DNA of 64,000 nucleotides from Ketobacter sp. MCCC 1A13808 (GCF_009746715.1 NZ_VRKW01000004.1:310001-374000), one strand, 5' to 3'. Counted from the stretch's first letter, positions 8,511 to 18,367 are shown. Made by a program: numbers and translations. The notes: generated by a model not told the origin, from the sequence alone.

Positions 8511-9899
8511 TTAAAGATTCGCTTCAGCGTACTCCGCCAGCAAGGATCTGGGAATACCGTTCAGACGGATACTGGTAGAATGTTTAAATCCTTTAAAGCG
8601 CTCCGCCATATAGGTCAAACCCGAACTAATGGGACTCAGATAAGGCGTGTCGATCTGCGCCAAATTACCCAGACACACCACCTTACTGCCCTCGCCTGCT
8701 CGGGTAATAATGGCCTTCATTTGATGCGGGGTCAGGTTCTGTGATTCATCAATTAAAATCAAACTACGCTGAAAGCTGCGCCCTCGAATATAGTTCAACG
8801 CTTTGAACTGGATATTTGCCTTTGATTTAACGTATTCGATACTCCCTTGAGGGCTCTCGTCCTGAATATGCAGCGCTTCGATGTTATCAGTGATGGCACC
8901 CAGCCAGGGGTCCATTTTTTCCTCTTCTGTGCCCGGAAGAAAACCTTGATCTTCTGCCAGAGGTGGTGTCGAGCGGGTTACTATAATCTTGTTGTAAAGC
9001 TTGTGTGCCACCGTCATCTCGATGGCAGCAGCCAGCGCCAGAATGGTCTTTCCCGAGCCTGCCGGCCCAGTCAGGTTAACAAGATGAATATCCGTATCGA
9101 GTAATGCATGTAACGCCATTGCCTGATAAATATTACGTGGCTGCAGGCCCCAAGCGGACTGATTCATTACCGACTCACGAGGCACATGTTTAATCAAAAC
9201 ATGCTCATCAGTAACTTCCTCGATACGCGCCAGAAAGTCCTGTTCATCTAAAATGTATTGATTAACAAACAAGGGCCCTTCGAATATTTCGCGGGCAAGC
9301 GAGTGGTAAGTGCCGTTGCCTTGCTGAATCGTATCCACATGGGATACCCGGTCCCAAAAGGAACCATTAAAATCGTGGTATCCGGTGGAAAGTTGTTTAA
9401 CATCGGAAATTAGCTGATCGTTGTGGTAATCCTCGGCGTGTATGCAGCAACCGCGCGCCTTAAGGCGCATATTAATATCCTTGGTCACCAAGGTGTGTTT
9501 TACCTCGGGGTTTTCCATCTGCATCTGCACGACTCTGTTGATAATTTTATTATCGTTGTTGTCGTTAGGCAGGCAGGCTTCGGGGGGTTCACCGCTTCTA
9601 TTCATCATAATAGCCAATTTGCCACTATGACTGGTGCCATTGTGACGCGGAATAGGCACGCCCTGCTGCAACCGTTCAGTGGGACTATCGGTGATAATAC
9701 TGTCAATCAGACGGATTGCTGAACGGCAATCCGCAGCTAACGACTTGTTGCCGTTTTTGAGCTTGTCCAACTCCTCAAGCACGGTCATGGGAATTATTAC
9801 AAGATGTTCATCGAAATTAAGAATGGAGTTCGGATCGTGTATCAGGACATTGGTATCAATAACGTAAGCTTTCTTGGTACTTTCAGCTTTTACACTCAT
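8511..9899 (-). CDS. PIN-PhoH family ATPase/RNase
   Basis: A 462-residue two-domain protein. An N-terminal PIN domain (about 10-140) opens with YVIDTNVLIHDP, carrying the first metal-binding Asp, and includes VLEELDKLKNG. A C-terminal PhoH ATPase (about 250-460) has Walker A GPAGSGKT and Walker B SLILIDESQN. Related PhoH2 proteins act as RNA helicases/RNases. The ATG at 9899 is favoured over one at 9905, because GAGG sits seven bases from it but almost touches the earlier one. It stands alone, ending in a strong terminator. Family assignment is firm; RNA targets are unknown. Confidence 0.9.
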   Translation of the reverse strand: MSVKAESTKKAYVIDTNVLIHDPNSILNFDEHLVIIPMTVLEELDKLKNGNKSLAADCRSAIRLIDSIITDSPTERLQQGVPIPRHNGTSHSGKLAIMMNRSGEPPEACLPNDNNDNKIINRVVQMQMENPEVKHTLVTKDINMRLKARGCCIHAEDYHNDQLISDVKQLSTGYHDFNGSFWDRVSHVDTIQQGNGTYHSLAREIFEGPLFVNQYILDEQDFLARIEEVTDEHVLIKHVPRESVMNQSAWGLQPRNIYQAMALHALLDTDIHLVNLTGPAGSGKTILALAAAIEMTVAHKLYNKIIVTRSTPPLAEDQGFLPGTEEEKMDPWLGAITDNIEALHIQDESPQGSIEYVKSKANIQFKALNYIRGRSFQRSLILIDESQNLTPHQMKAIITRAGEGSKVVCLGNLAQIDTPYLSPISSGLTYMAERFKGFKHSTSIRLNGIPRSLLAEYAEANL

Positions 9900-9905
9900 T
9901 AGCAT

Positions 9906-10510
9906 TCCTCAAGAAGACATATATTGTAAATTCCTGCTGCCAAACAGCGCGCTAAATTTGCTTCGTGAACCTGCTGTCGTCGGTGCTCCTCTGGTCTGTG
10001 AATGAACCTGTTGATGTTTATGGCGAATCCTTGGTGTATCCCAGTTATAGTTTCTTCCGGATTCTTATGGAACAAGGGTTCCCGCCCGTTCTTTTTTCTG
10101 CTTTAATTTATTAATACTGTAGAACATAAAGTCAATTCCAGGCAAACCTTTTTTTAGCTAAGTTCTTGATTTACTTGGCACAAAGGCGTTTTACACATCA
10201 TTTTTTACTCCCTTTTGATTTCATTTATATTACCGACCCCAGATTGCTATATTCCAAAACGAAATAAAAAACGCAAAATTTGTTTCTAATCGCAATTGTT
10301 CATTATTCACCCCTGTGGATATACTGCCTTATCCACTTAGCAAATGTTATATACTCAACCTGCATCGGCAAGGGAGTTGAAACCAAATTGCGCATACCGA
10401 TCGAATCCCAAATATCAATACAGCGCACCCAGGTTTCAGATTACGGAGAGTCTGCCAGATGTTTTTCCAATATTTGCCCAACCCATTGAAAACAAGGACT
10501 CGGCGTAATA
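9906..10510. other. 605-base AT-rich intergenic region
   Basis: No convincing gene is present; the one short open frame (10280-10489) lacks a ribosome site and coding character. A plausible plus-strand promoter is TTGTTC (10296-10301), 18 bases, TATACT (10320-10325), with a second TATACT at 10350-10355. These could give the downstream response-regulator gene a leader of about 150-180 bases. Two DnaA-box-like octamers overlap this promoter. Nothing else could be assigned. Confidence 0.5.
10314..10336. repeat. Inverted pair of DnaA-box-like octamers
   Basis: TGTGGATA (10314-10321) and TTATCCAC (10329-10336) face each other across seven bases. Each matches eight of nine positions of the DnaA box TTATCCACA. 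They overlap and follow a possible -10 hexamer, so they could modulate transcription. No cluster typical of an origin is present. Confidence 0.4.
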
Positions 10511-12658
10511 ATGACGCACATTCGCAGCAATGGTTATTCCCACCATTTACTTTTGGTTGATGAGAAAAGCGACTTGTTAGAAAGCCTGCAAACCGAAATT
10601 ATTGATAAGGGCTATCGAACAATCAGTTCAAACAATACGAGGGAGGCGCTTGAACAACTAAAAAAGTCTAACTTTGACCTCGTCATTATGGATCTGGTGA
10701 ATCCGGATGAAACAGGTCAGGAGATAATGCAGTTTTTACAGGAACAGCGCGATAAAATCCCTGTCATTGTGCTCAGTAAAAATTACAGATCCGCCCTCGT
10801 AACCGATGCCCTTAAGCGGAACGCGTTTTACTTCTTACGCAAACCCAACCTGGACAGAGAGTTAGTCAGTTGTATTCAGAAAGCATTGGAGCAACGCAGG
10901 CTGCAACACGAATATGACACCATAGAACAACGCATCAAGCAGGCAGAGTCCATGCGCGAATTTATGGTGAACTATTCTCCCGATTTGATCTATGTACTGA
11001 ATGAAAAAGGGTACATCACTTTTGTCAATGATCAGGTCGAAACCCTCCTCAACATCAGCAAGCAAGACATCGTTGGCCAACACTTTAGTGAACTCATGAG
11101 CGATGAGGAGCATAGGCAACATCCCTATGTCTTTAATGAGCGCCGCGCTGAGCAACGCAAGAATCAGCGCAAAGAAATCCGTCTACGCAAACGACTCAGT
11201 ATGAGGAGTGATGGCAAATCCACCTCACTATCGATGCCCTTTGAAATCAATGCGGTTGGGATTTATGAGACTTGCATAAAGAGCGGCAATGCGGAATTCA
11301 AAGGAACCTATGGCATTGCCAGGGATATCACGGATCGCAAGCAAGCGGAATCACTTATGCGATTCCAGGCTTATCATGATTTGCTAACCGGGTTACCAAA
11401 CCGGTCGCTGTTTCGGGACCGGCTCTCCCTTGCTATTTCGCATGCCAAACGCAGCAGTTCGAAAGTCGCTGTTATGTTTCTCGATCTGGATCGTTTCAAA
11501 TTCATTAACGACACCCTGGGCCACAACATTGGCGATCAATTATTACAATCCGTAGCCCGCCGTATCAGCGAATGTCTGCGCGAAGGAGACACGCTTTCCC
11601 GATTTGGTGGCGATGAATTTACGTTATTATTACCGAACCTGAAGAGCCAGAACGATGCCCAGATCATCGCCCGAAAAATCATAAGCGAACTGCAACAGCC
11701 TTTCCATATCGAGTCTCAGGAGTTGTTTGTGTCCTGTTCAACCGGAATTTCAGTGTACCCGGATCATGGAGAACAAATCGATCTGCTGATACAAAATGCC
11801 GACATTGCTATGTTTCATACCAAATCACGCGGCAAAAACGGCTTTCAGTTTTTTACAGAACGCATGAATCAGTCCTACACCAACAGCTTTACCATTGAGC
11901 GGGATTTGCGTAGTTGCCTGGAACAGAATGAGTTGTACCTGGAATATCAACCTATTATTAATATCGAAACACAGCATGTATATGCACTGGAAGCCTATCT
12001 GCGTTGGCAGCACCCGACCAAGGGCGTCGTCAAGCCCGGAGAATTTCTTGAGATTGCGCAAGAAACCGGAATTATTATCGATATGGGAATATGGGTGGTT
12101 AATCAAGTGTGTGCTGACCTGGAGGAATGGGCCAACCCGGTGTTAAAAATTGCAATTAACTTCTCCCCGCAACAAGTAGAGCACGAGGATTTTGAGCACT
12201 GTCTAATGAGCGCAGTGAAAGCTCATAATGTTTCTCCGAACCAGATCGAACTTGAAATCACGGAGCAGTTACTTCTCCGAGACCATTCCATGATCAAAGC
12301 CAAACTAAAACGATTGAGTCGATTGGGTTTCTCGATCGCCGTTGACGATTTCGGTACCGGCTTCTCTTCCTTGAGCAATCTGCACCTACTCCCCATTAAC
12401 ACCATCAAGCTAGACCCTTCTTTTCTTAAGCATATCGGTGAAGAATTCAACTCGGGGGACGCCTGCATTGTCAACGCTATCAGCGCGATGGCGACCGGCC
12501 TTAATCTGAACCTGGTAGCAGAAGGCGTTGAAACGGAAAAGCAACGGGACTATCTGAGCAAACTGGGTTGCAACAATATGCAAGGCTATTTATTTCAGGA
12601 GCCCGTCTCCAGCGAAGAGGCAAGAAACATACTGGTCGCCCCGCTTTATAAAGCATAA
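10511..12658 (+). CDS. Response regulator-PAS-GGDEF-EAL cyclic-di-GMP protein
   Basis: A 715-residue cytoplasmic signalling protein. The receiver domain (about 11-130) has phospho-acceptor Asp61, acidic pocket Asp17-Glu18 and Lys111. A PAS domain (about 147-280) is followed by GGDEF (about 283-450) with an intact GGDEF motif at 366-370 and an inhibitory RxxD site (Arg357-Asp360), so c-di-GMP synthesis is plausible. In the EAL domain (about 465-712) the motif reads E494-A-Y rather than EAL, but the metal and catalytic residues in NFSPQQ, ELEITEQ, VDDFGTG, KLDPSFLK and AEGVET are kept. A bifunctional or phosphorylation-switched enzyme is likely. No sensor kinase is adjacent. AAGGA lies rather far (about 13 bases) upstream of the ATG. 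Confidence 0.9.
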   Translation: MTHIRSNGYSHHLLLVDEKSDLLESLQTEIIDKGYRTISSNNTREALEQLKKSNFDLVIMDLVNPDETGQEIMQFLQEQRDKIPVIVLSKNYRSALVTDALKRNAFYFLRKPNLDRELVSCIQKALEQRRLQHEYDTIEQRIKQAESMREFMVNYSPDLIYVLNEKGYITFVNDQVETLLNISKQDIVGQHFSELMSDEEHRQHPYVFNERRAEQRKNQRKEIRLRKRLSMRSDGKSTSLSMPFEINAVGIYETCIKSGNAEFKGTYGIARDITDRKQAESLMRFQAYHDLLTGLPNRSLFRDRLSLAISHAKRSSSKVAVMFLDLDRFKFINDTLGHNIGDQLLQSVARRISECLREGDTLSRFGGDEFTLLLPNLKSQNDAQIIARKIISELQQPFHIESQELFVSCSTGISVYPDHGEQIDLLIQNADIAMFHTKSRGKNGFQFFTERMNQSYTNSFTIERDLRSCLEQNELYLEYQPIINIETQHVYALEAYLRWQHPTKGVVKPGEFLEIAQETGIIIDMGIWVVNQVCADLEEWANPVLKIAINFSPQQVEHEDFEHCLMSAVKAHNVSPNQIELEITEQLLLRDHSMIKAKLKRLSRLGFSIAVDDFGTGFSSLSNLHLLPINTIKLDPSFLKHIGEEFNSGDACIVNAISAMATGLNLNLVAEGVETEKQRDYLSKLGCNNMQGYLFQEPVSSEEARNILVAPLYKA

Positions 12659-12749
12659 TACTATGCAATAAATCGCAAGGTCTGACATCCGTCAAAGTGG
12701 TTCGCCGCGCAAACGCGAATGATGGCTGCAGAACAAAGGGAATGAACAG

Positions 12750-14909
12750 ATGAGTACAGTACACCTTGACAACGTGGAGGCCTGTGTCGACCATATCATC
12801 GCCTCTGTGGGCAATGATATCCGCATCGGCCTGCCGCTGGGAATGGGTAAGCCACCCGAATTGACCAATGCGTTGTATCAGCGCGTAAAAAGCAATCCTG
12901 AGCTCTCTCTCACGATCGCAACCGCACTTACCCTGGAAGTTCCCGAGCCTGGCGAAGGCATCCAGAAACGATTTATTGAACCTTTTTTGGCACGGGTATT
13001 CGGCGACTACGCTGGATTCGATTACATGCGCGACCTGCGTGAGGGAACCGTTCCAGACAACATTCAAGTACACGAATTTTTCTTCAAATCCGGCGCTATG
13101 TTAAATATTGTCGAGGCGCAACAGAATTACATCTGTACCAACTACACTCACTCCGTGCGCGATATTCTCAATATGGGAATCAATGTCGTTGCGCAAATGC
13201 TCGGCCACCGCATTCGGAATGGCAAATCCGAATACAGTATGAGTTGCAATCCGGAAACTACGCTGGACTTACTGCCGCGTCTTCTGGAACGCAAACAGCA
13301 AGGCGAAGCCATCGTTATTATTGGCCAGGTTAACGAGCAATTACCTTTTATGGTAAATGACGCCATCGTGGATGATACCGTCCTGGATGTTTTGGTAACG
13401 AACAAGCAATACAACAAAACGCTGTTTGCTCCCCCGAATATGCCGATTTCCACCGTAGACTACATGGTTGGAATTCACGCCAGCACGCTGATACCGGATG
13501 GAGGCACATTGCAATTAGGCATCGGATCGTTGTGCGACGCCATTGCCTATGGCTGTGATTTACGGCAAAACCACTGCGGGCATTACAAACAATTGCTATC
13601 CGATATAGGGGCAACGCAAAGGTTCGGTAAACTAATAGATAGCATTGGCGGGACCGGGCCATTTGAGCATGGGCTCTATGGATGCAGTGAGATGTTCGTT
13701 AATGCGTTCTATCAATTGATGCGATTGAATATTCTGCGGCGTGAAGTGTACGATCACGAAGGCCTGCAACGGCTTTTGAACCAGAAAAAACTCAACAAGA
13801 CTATTAATTCGGATGATTTATTCACCCTGTTGGAAGCCGGTGTTATCCGTGAAAAATTGAGCCAACAGGATTTGGAATTTCTGCTTCAATTCGGCTTTTT
13901 TAAACCCGGGACCCGCATCCAGGGCGATTCAATCATCCCTCCCCACGGTGAACCCATCCCGAATCATTTGACTCAAAACCATGCCGCCATTGCCCGCAGT
14001 TGCTTGGGCACTCAACTCTTGCAAGCACGCATTCTTCATGGCGGTTTTTTCCTCGGTCCACCTTCGTTTTACCAAGCCCTGCGCGATTTGGATGATGACA
14101 GCCGTAATTCGATTAATATGACTAGAATCAGTTATATGAACGCGCTATATGGCTGTGAAGAATTAAAGCGCCTGCAACGCACCAACGCGCGCTTCATCAA
14201 TACCGTTTTTCTCGCGCACGCACTTGGCGCGGCGACTTCCGACGGGCTCGACAACGGCAAAGTGGTGAGCGGTGTTGGTGGGCAGTATAATTTTGTCGCT
14301 CAGGCCCACGAGTTGGAAGACGCGCGCTCAATACTCATGTTGAAAAGTACCAAGGAAAAATCCGGCACTACCCGATCAAATATCGTCTGGAATTATGGCC
14401 ACACTACGATCCCACGACATTTACGAGACATCTATATCACGGAGTACGGTATCGCTGACACACGCGGGAAGTGCGATAAAGAAGTGGCTGCTGCGATGGT
14501 TAACATTGCGGACTCGCGCTTTCAGGCACAACTGGTTGCCAGTGCAGTCAACTCAGGAAAGTTACCTGGAAATTATCAAATTCCACAAGCGTTTCGATCA
14601 AACTATCCCGATAAACTCGAAAAGATGATTCAGCCGTACCGCGACAAACATTTATTTCCTGCTTTTCCATTCGGCTCGGATTTTACAGAAACCGAATTGG
14701 TTGTGGCGCAATGTCTGAAAGCAATGCAATCAAAAATGTCCAGAAAGTCTAATATTTTCAGAGCCATACTCCGCTCGGTAAAAAACAAGCAAGTTCCAGA
14801 ACACTTCACGCCATATCTTCAACGGGTTGAATTAGATCAACCAGCAACCATCGAAGATAAAATAGCCAGAGCGATGATGATTAAAGAACTGGAAAGATTG
14901 AACGTGTGA
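12750..14909 (+). CDS. Acetyl-CoA hydrolase/transferase family protein
   Basis: A 719-residue member of the acetyl-CoA hydrolase/transferase (Cat1-like CoA-transferase) family. The N-terminal lobe starts with a Rossmann-like GNDIRIGLPLGMGKPPELT. The C-terminal lobe carries the family signature VSGVGGQYNFVAQAHEL and the closing TEYGIADTRGKCDKE block. It is longer than the usual 430-510 residues, with inserted material between the lobes (about 290-400) that I cannot assign. GGAA precedes the ATG. Expected chemistry is CoA transfer between acyl-CoA and a carboxylate through a glutamyl-CoA intermediate; the acyl substrate is unknown. It stands alone between a c-di-GMP gene and a broken porin. Confidence 0.8.
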   Translation: MSTVHLDNVEACVDHIIASVGNDIRIGLPLGMGKPPELTNALYQRVKSNPELSLTIATALTLEVPEPGEGIQKRFIEPFLARVFGDYAGFDYMRDLREGTVPDNIQVHEFFFKSGAMLNIVEAQQNYICTNYTHSVRDILNMGINVVAQMLGHRIRNGKSEYSMSCNPETTLDLLPRLLERKQQGEAIVIIGQVNEQLPFMVNDAIVDDTVLDVLVTNKQYNKTLFAPPNMPISTVDYMVGIHASTLIPDGGTLQLGIGSLCDAIAYGCDLRQNHCGHYKQLLSDIGATQRFGKLIDSIGGTGPFEHGLYGCSEMFVNAFYQLMRLNILRREVYDHEGLQRLLNQKKLNKTINSDDLFTLLEAGVIREKLSQQDLEFLLQFGFFKPGTRIQGDSIIPPHGEPIPNHLTQNHAAIARSCLGTQLLQARILHGGFFLGPPSFYQALRDLDDDSRNSINMTRISYMNALYGCEELKRLQRTNARFINTVFLAHALGAATSDGLDNGKVVSGVGGQYNFVAQAHELEDARSILMLKSTKEKSGTTRSNIVWNYGHTTIPRHLRDIYITEYGIADTRGKCDKEVAAAMVNIADSRFQAQLVASAVNSGKLPGNYQIPQAFRSNYPDKLEKMIQPYRDKHLFPAFPFGSDFTETELVVAQCLKAMQSKMSRKSNIFRAILRSVKNKQVPEHFTPYLQRVELDQPATIEDKIARAMMIKELERLNV

Positions 14910-15097
14910 TTTCAGTCATTTTCAGTTGCCTGACTTATTAACAACCAGCTATTCCAGAGTTTTTACTCTAGAAATCAAACACATCCCCTTCGAATTATTT
15001 TCTTCTAAAATTCTTATTTACTATGTCTTTAGATTTTTTTGGTCTACTACTTAAAGTTAGTAATGAGTACAAAAGGAAAGTACGACGGGAGTCAACA

Positions 15098-16092
15098 ATG
15101 AAAATAAACCCATATAAAATTATGTACTTGCCTCCGCAGCGGCATTAGCGAACGGCTCGGCTGTTGCAGCAGATATACGAATTGATGGTTTCGCATCGAT
15201 ATACTATGGCCAGGCACTGGATAAAGATGAGCTCGGATCCGATGGTGTTTTCATGGGATACGATGACCAAGCAGACTTCCAATCCGATAGTCTTTATGGC
15301 ATTCAGTTTCGCAGCGATCTGGCTGAGAAGCTATCAGCGACCGGTCAGCTGGTGGGCCGTGGAGATAAAGATTATAAAGCAGACATAACCTGGGCCTACT
15401 TTACCTATCAATTCACCAACGACTGGGCGTTAAAAGTCGGTCGGCAACGAGTCCCTTATTTTTTATATTCTGATTACCTGGACGTAGCCTACGCCTATAC
15501 CTGGATTACGCCTCCGGATAGCAACTACGAATTAGGGGGATTCGACAATATAGACGGTGCCAATCTTGAGTACGTTAAGTTATTGGGTAATTGGACCTCA
15601 CGACTGAACATGGTTTACGGCTCGTCGGATACCGATGTCACCGATAATACCGGTACCGTGGCGACAACCGGCACCTCGATTTCATTATCGGCTGAAAATT
15701 TCTGGGACGTCACCTGGAATTTAAACTACAACGACTGGTTCACAGTTCAACTAAATTACAGTTCGATCGATGTCACTATATCAGCCTTTAACGATCTTGC
15801 TGATGGCATCGAACAGTTCATTCCTTTTCTCACTGCGGAACAGAACGATTATCTAAGAATGGATGAAGACACATCCTCATACGCGGGTTTGGCGCTTTCC
15901 GCTGATTTCGGAAGTTGGTTCGCCGTGACCGAGTACGTCAAAAGTGAAATCGAAAATGCCCCTATCCGCTCAGATAATACAAACTGGTATGTCATGGGTG
16001 GCTTTCGTTTAGACAAGTGGACATTCGCACTAACTTATTCAGAAATTGATGCCCCCAACTCCCCCGATACAGTTTACGAAAACACAGGCTGA
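15098..16092 (+). pseudogene. Outer-membrane porin, frameshifted and 3'-truncated
   Basis: A start ATG with GGGAG eight bases upstream opens a signal peptide, but that frame stops after 16 codons. One base is missing near 15121-15130. Restoring one base after ATG 15122-15124 joins it to a clean signal peptide end (LASAAALANGSAVAA) and a mature porin of beta-strand character from DIRIDGFASIYYGQ onward, including WAYFTYQFTNDWALKVGRQR. The body frame is closed upstream by TAA at 15115-15117 and has no early start codon. The 3' end also stops early (ENTG then TGA), without the terminal aromatic beta-strand, and runs straight into non-porin sequence. Homologous porins are usually about 50-80 residues longer. 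Either a true pseudogene or a sequence/assembly error. Confidence 0.7.
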
Positions 16093-16594
16093 AAGGGATA
16101 TCCGGGGGGCATTGAATCAGCTCGGTACGGCCCAGAAGTCCTGTGATACCGCCAAGCAGGTTAGCAGCAAAGCGGAATCCCCTACCGACATAGCAAACGC
16201 CAAAAGCCAATACAGCGCGTCTTTAGCACAGCTGAAAAAAGCAACGGACAACAACACGCAAGCCAATGCCAAAACGCTATCGGGCTCATCATTGGCCAGC
16301 AGCTACAGTAAAACGGTATCCAGTGTCGAGAGCTGCCAACGAACTGCATTACAGACCATCAACAGTAGTGATGCAGCCATCACCGCAAAAATCAAGCAGG
16401 AGCAGGAACGACAGCAGCAAGCCCTTAAAGAACAGGAGGCTAAACGAAATGCTGCCGCACAGACGCCCCCTCCGGAGGAAGTTGAAGCAGCCGAAGTCGC
16501 TGAAAAAGCCGAGCCCGAGACGCCCGCTGCCGAAGAACGCTCCGAAGATGAACCACGATCCCGCACCAGAAACATTGATCGCTTCCGCCCATAG
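16046..16594 (+). CDS. Ala/Gln/Glu-rich protein, probably missing its N-terminus
   Basis: An open frame of 182 codons whose first 14 codons lie inside the porin remnant in another frame; coding character becomes convincing only from about 16088 (TKTQAERDIRGALNQLG). The product has an Ala/Ser/Gln-rich helical stretch with two widely spaced cysteines, then a Glu/Ala/Pro-rich low-complexity tail (about 120-170) and a basic end (RTRNIDRFRP). It resembles a small periplasmic helical protein but has no signal peptide, as expected if the 5' end was lost when the porin 3' end was lost. No family is recognised. The start given is simply the first ATG and is doubtful. Confidence 0.35.
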   Translation: MMPPTPPIQFTKTQAERDIRGALNQLGTAQKSCDTAKQVSSKAESPTDIANAKSQYSASLAQLKKATDNNTQANAKTLSGSSLASSYSKTVSSVESCQRTALQTINSSDAAITAKIKQEQERQQQALKEQEAKRNAAAQTPPPEEVEAAEVAEKAEPETPAAEERSEDEPRSRTRNIDRFRP

Positions 16595-16602
16595 TCCAAC
16601 AA

Positions 16603-16639
16603 GCTAATGTATTAATTCTTTGTAAATTAATGCATTAGC
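16603..16639. terminator. Strong AT-rich hairpin after the 16.6-kb gene
   Basis: GCTAATGTATTAATT (16603-16617) pairs with AATTAATGCATTAGC (16625-16639) with a single G-T wobble and a seven-base loop. No U-run follows on the plus strand, so it is either an atypical terminator or an mRNA 3'-end stabiliser. Confidence 0.5.
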
Positions 16640-16684
16640 AAATACACAGCCGCATTGAGTATACACTTGTTCACAAACTGACGT

Positions 16685-16713
16685 TTGCCGGGCTTGTGTC
16701 GTTTCCGTAGAAT
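16685..16713 (+). promoter_or_regulatory. Putative promoter of the aldehyde dehydrogenase gene
   Basis: TTGCCG (16685-16690), a 17-base spacer and TAGAAT (16708-16713) lie about 58 bases before the ATG. This is the best sigma-70 match in the gap. Confidence 0.45.
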
Positions 16714-16771
16714 ACCTCGACAATATAAGAAGACCGTGAATACGGCAGCTCTAAAATAGAGGCGACTACCC

Positions 16772-18367
16772 ATGACTGCACCCCAAGCAATTAACGAACC
16801 TGGACTCACCATTGCCTATAACCCCGGTACCGGGGAAGAAATTGGCCATATTCCCAACACCGACCTGACGCGACTGCCCGAGATGTTTTCCCATGCCCGG
16901 GCAGCCCAGAAAATCTGGGCACGACGTTCATTCAAAGAGCGTGCACATGCGTTGCGTTTAATGCGCGATTACATCGTCGAGAACGCAGAAGAATTGACCG
17001 AAATCGTGAGCAAAAGCAACGGAAAAACCCGGGTTGATGCCCTGGCGACCGAAGTATTGCCCTGCACTCTTGCCTGCGATTGGTACGGTAAACATGCCGA
17101 AAAAGCACTGCAAGAGAAAAAACTACCCATAGACAGCCTGTTATTTATCAATAAGCGTACCGTGATCCAGCGTAAGCCGGTCGGCGTAGTTGGTATAATC
17201 AGCCCCTGGAACTACCCGCTATCAATACCGTTTGGTGAAGTCATAATGGGCCTGATGGCCGGTAATGCAATCATCCTGAAGGTCGCGGCCGCCACGCCAC
17301 TGGTAGGCGAGGCCATTGAAAAAATTATTACGGCGGGGAATTTACCAAAAGGTCTGTTTCAACAAATTGTTGGTTCGGGTGGCGCTGTGTCCCGGGCCTT
17401 TTTCGCCCACGGTATCGATAAAATCTTTTTCACCGGATCAGTTGCGGTAGGCAAGCAGTTAATGGAGCAAGCGGCTAAAACGCTGACGCCCCTGTCACTC
17501 GAACTGGGCGGCAATGATCCGATGCTGGTGTTCGAAGACGCGGATCTTGAACGTGCAACCAATGGCGCACTTTGGGCCGGGTTTCAGAATGCCGGTCAGT
17601 CCTGCGGCGGTGTGGAGCGAGTCTATGTGCACGAATCCGTTTACGATCCGTTCATGGCGTTAATGAAATCGAAAACAGAAGCCCTAAGACACGGTATGGG
17701 TCAGCAGTTTGATGTGGACATTGGCTCACTTACCACCCTCGGACAGCTCAACACGGTTAAACAACACCTGGAAGAGGCACTCAGCAAGGGCGCTGAAATT
17801 GTAGCCCAATCGAAAGCAGTAGGCGCGCAGGATGGATTTTTCCACCCGGCTACGTTATTAGCCAACACCAACAACGATATGCTGATCATAAAAGAAGAGA
17901 CATTCGGACCCGTGATTCCGGTCATGAAGTTCGCTACTGAAGAGGAAGCCATAGCACAAGCCAATGAATCTGACTTGGCGCTCACCTCTTCTATTTGGAC
18001 CAAAGATTTGGCCCGAGGCAGACGCATTGCGGCGGAACTGGAATCCGGCGTCACCACCATTAACGACCACCTATACACTCATGGTCTTTCCGAGATGCCC
18101 TGGGGTGGCTGGAAACACTCTGGTCTGGGGCGCACCCATGGCCATGAAGGCCTGCAAGAAATGACCCACGTGAAAGCGGTTAATTGGGATATCTTGCCGG
18201 TCAAACGGAACCTGTGGTGGTATCCTTTTGACGAAACCACTTACAACACGCTGTTAAATGCTCAACGAATGATGTACCCGCGCGATGCAAAGGAATTTGT
18301 TGGCAGCGCGCTTGGTGCGGCGCCGCAAATGGTGAAAAAAATGTTTACTAAATGGAAGCATAAGTAA
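16772..18367 (+). CDS. NAD(P)-dependent aldehyde dehydrogenase
   Basis: A 531-residue aldehyde dehydrogenase. The substrate-channel motif GIISPWNYPLSIP contains the active-site Asn. The Rossmann glycine motif is FFTGSVAVGKQL. The general-base Glu is in LELGGNDPM and the catalytic Cys in NAGQSCGGVERVYV. The C-terminal MPWGGWKHSGLGRTHG is family-typical. It is slightly longer than the usual 480-500 residues because of an extended C-terminal tail (about 470-531, LLNAQRMMYPRDAK) of the kind seen in medium-to-long-chain aldehyde enzymes. Cytoplasmic, single gene, with its own promoter. Oxidation of an aldehyde to an acid is certain; the substrate is not. Confidence 0.9.
   Translation: MTAPQAINEPGLTIAYNPGTGEEIGHIPNTDLTRLPEMFSHARAAQKIWARRSFKERAHALRLMRDYIVENAEELTEIVSKSNGKTRVDALATEVLPCTLACDWYGKHAEKALQEKKLPIDSLLFINKRTVIQRKPVGVVGIISPWNYPLSIPFGEVIMGLMAGNAIILKVAAATPLVGEAIEKIITAGNLPKGLFQQIVGSGGAVSRAFFAHGIDKIFFTGSVAVGKQLMEQAAKTLTPLSLELGGNDPMLVFEDADLERATNGALWAGFQNAGQSCGGVERVYVHESVYDPFMALMKSKTEALRHGMGQQFDVDIGSLTTLGQLNTVKQHLEEALSKGAEIVAQSKAVGAQDGFFHPATLLANTNNDMLIIKEETFGPVIPVMKFATEEEAIAQANESDLALTSSIWTKDLARGRRIAAELESGVTTINDHLYTHGLSEMPWGGWKHSGLGRTHGHEGLQEMTHVKAVNWDILPVKRNLWWYPFDETTYNTLLNAQRMMYPRDAKEFVGSALGAAPQMVKKMFTKWKHK

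Noticed and set aside
9423-9867. Plus-strand open frames of 60-100 codons inside phoH
   Set aside because: Antisense to a well-defined PIN-PhoH gene, with no ribosome sites.
10280-10489. 69-codon open frame in the gap before the response-regulator gene
   Set aside because: No ribosome site, AT-rich, overlaps likely promoter and DnaA-box elements, no coding character.
16046-16092. ATG 16046 as the true start of the 16.6-kb gene
   Set aside because: The first 14 codons are out-of-frame porin sequence; the true start appears lost.
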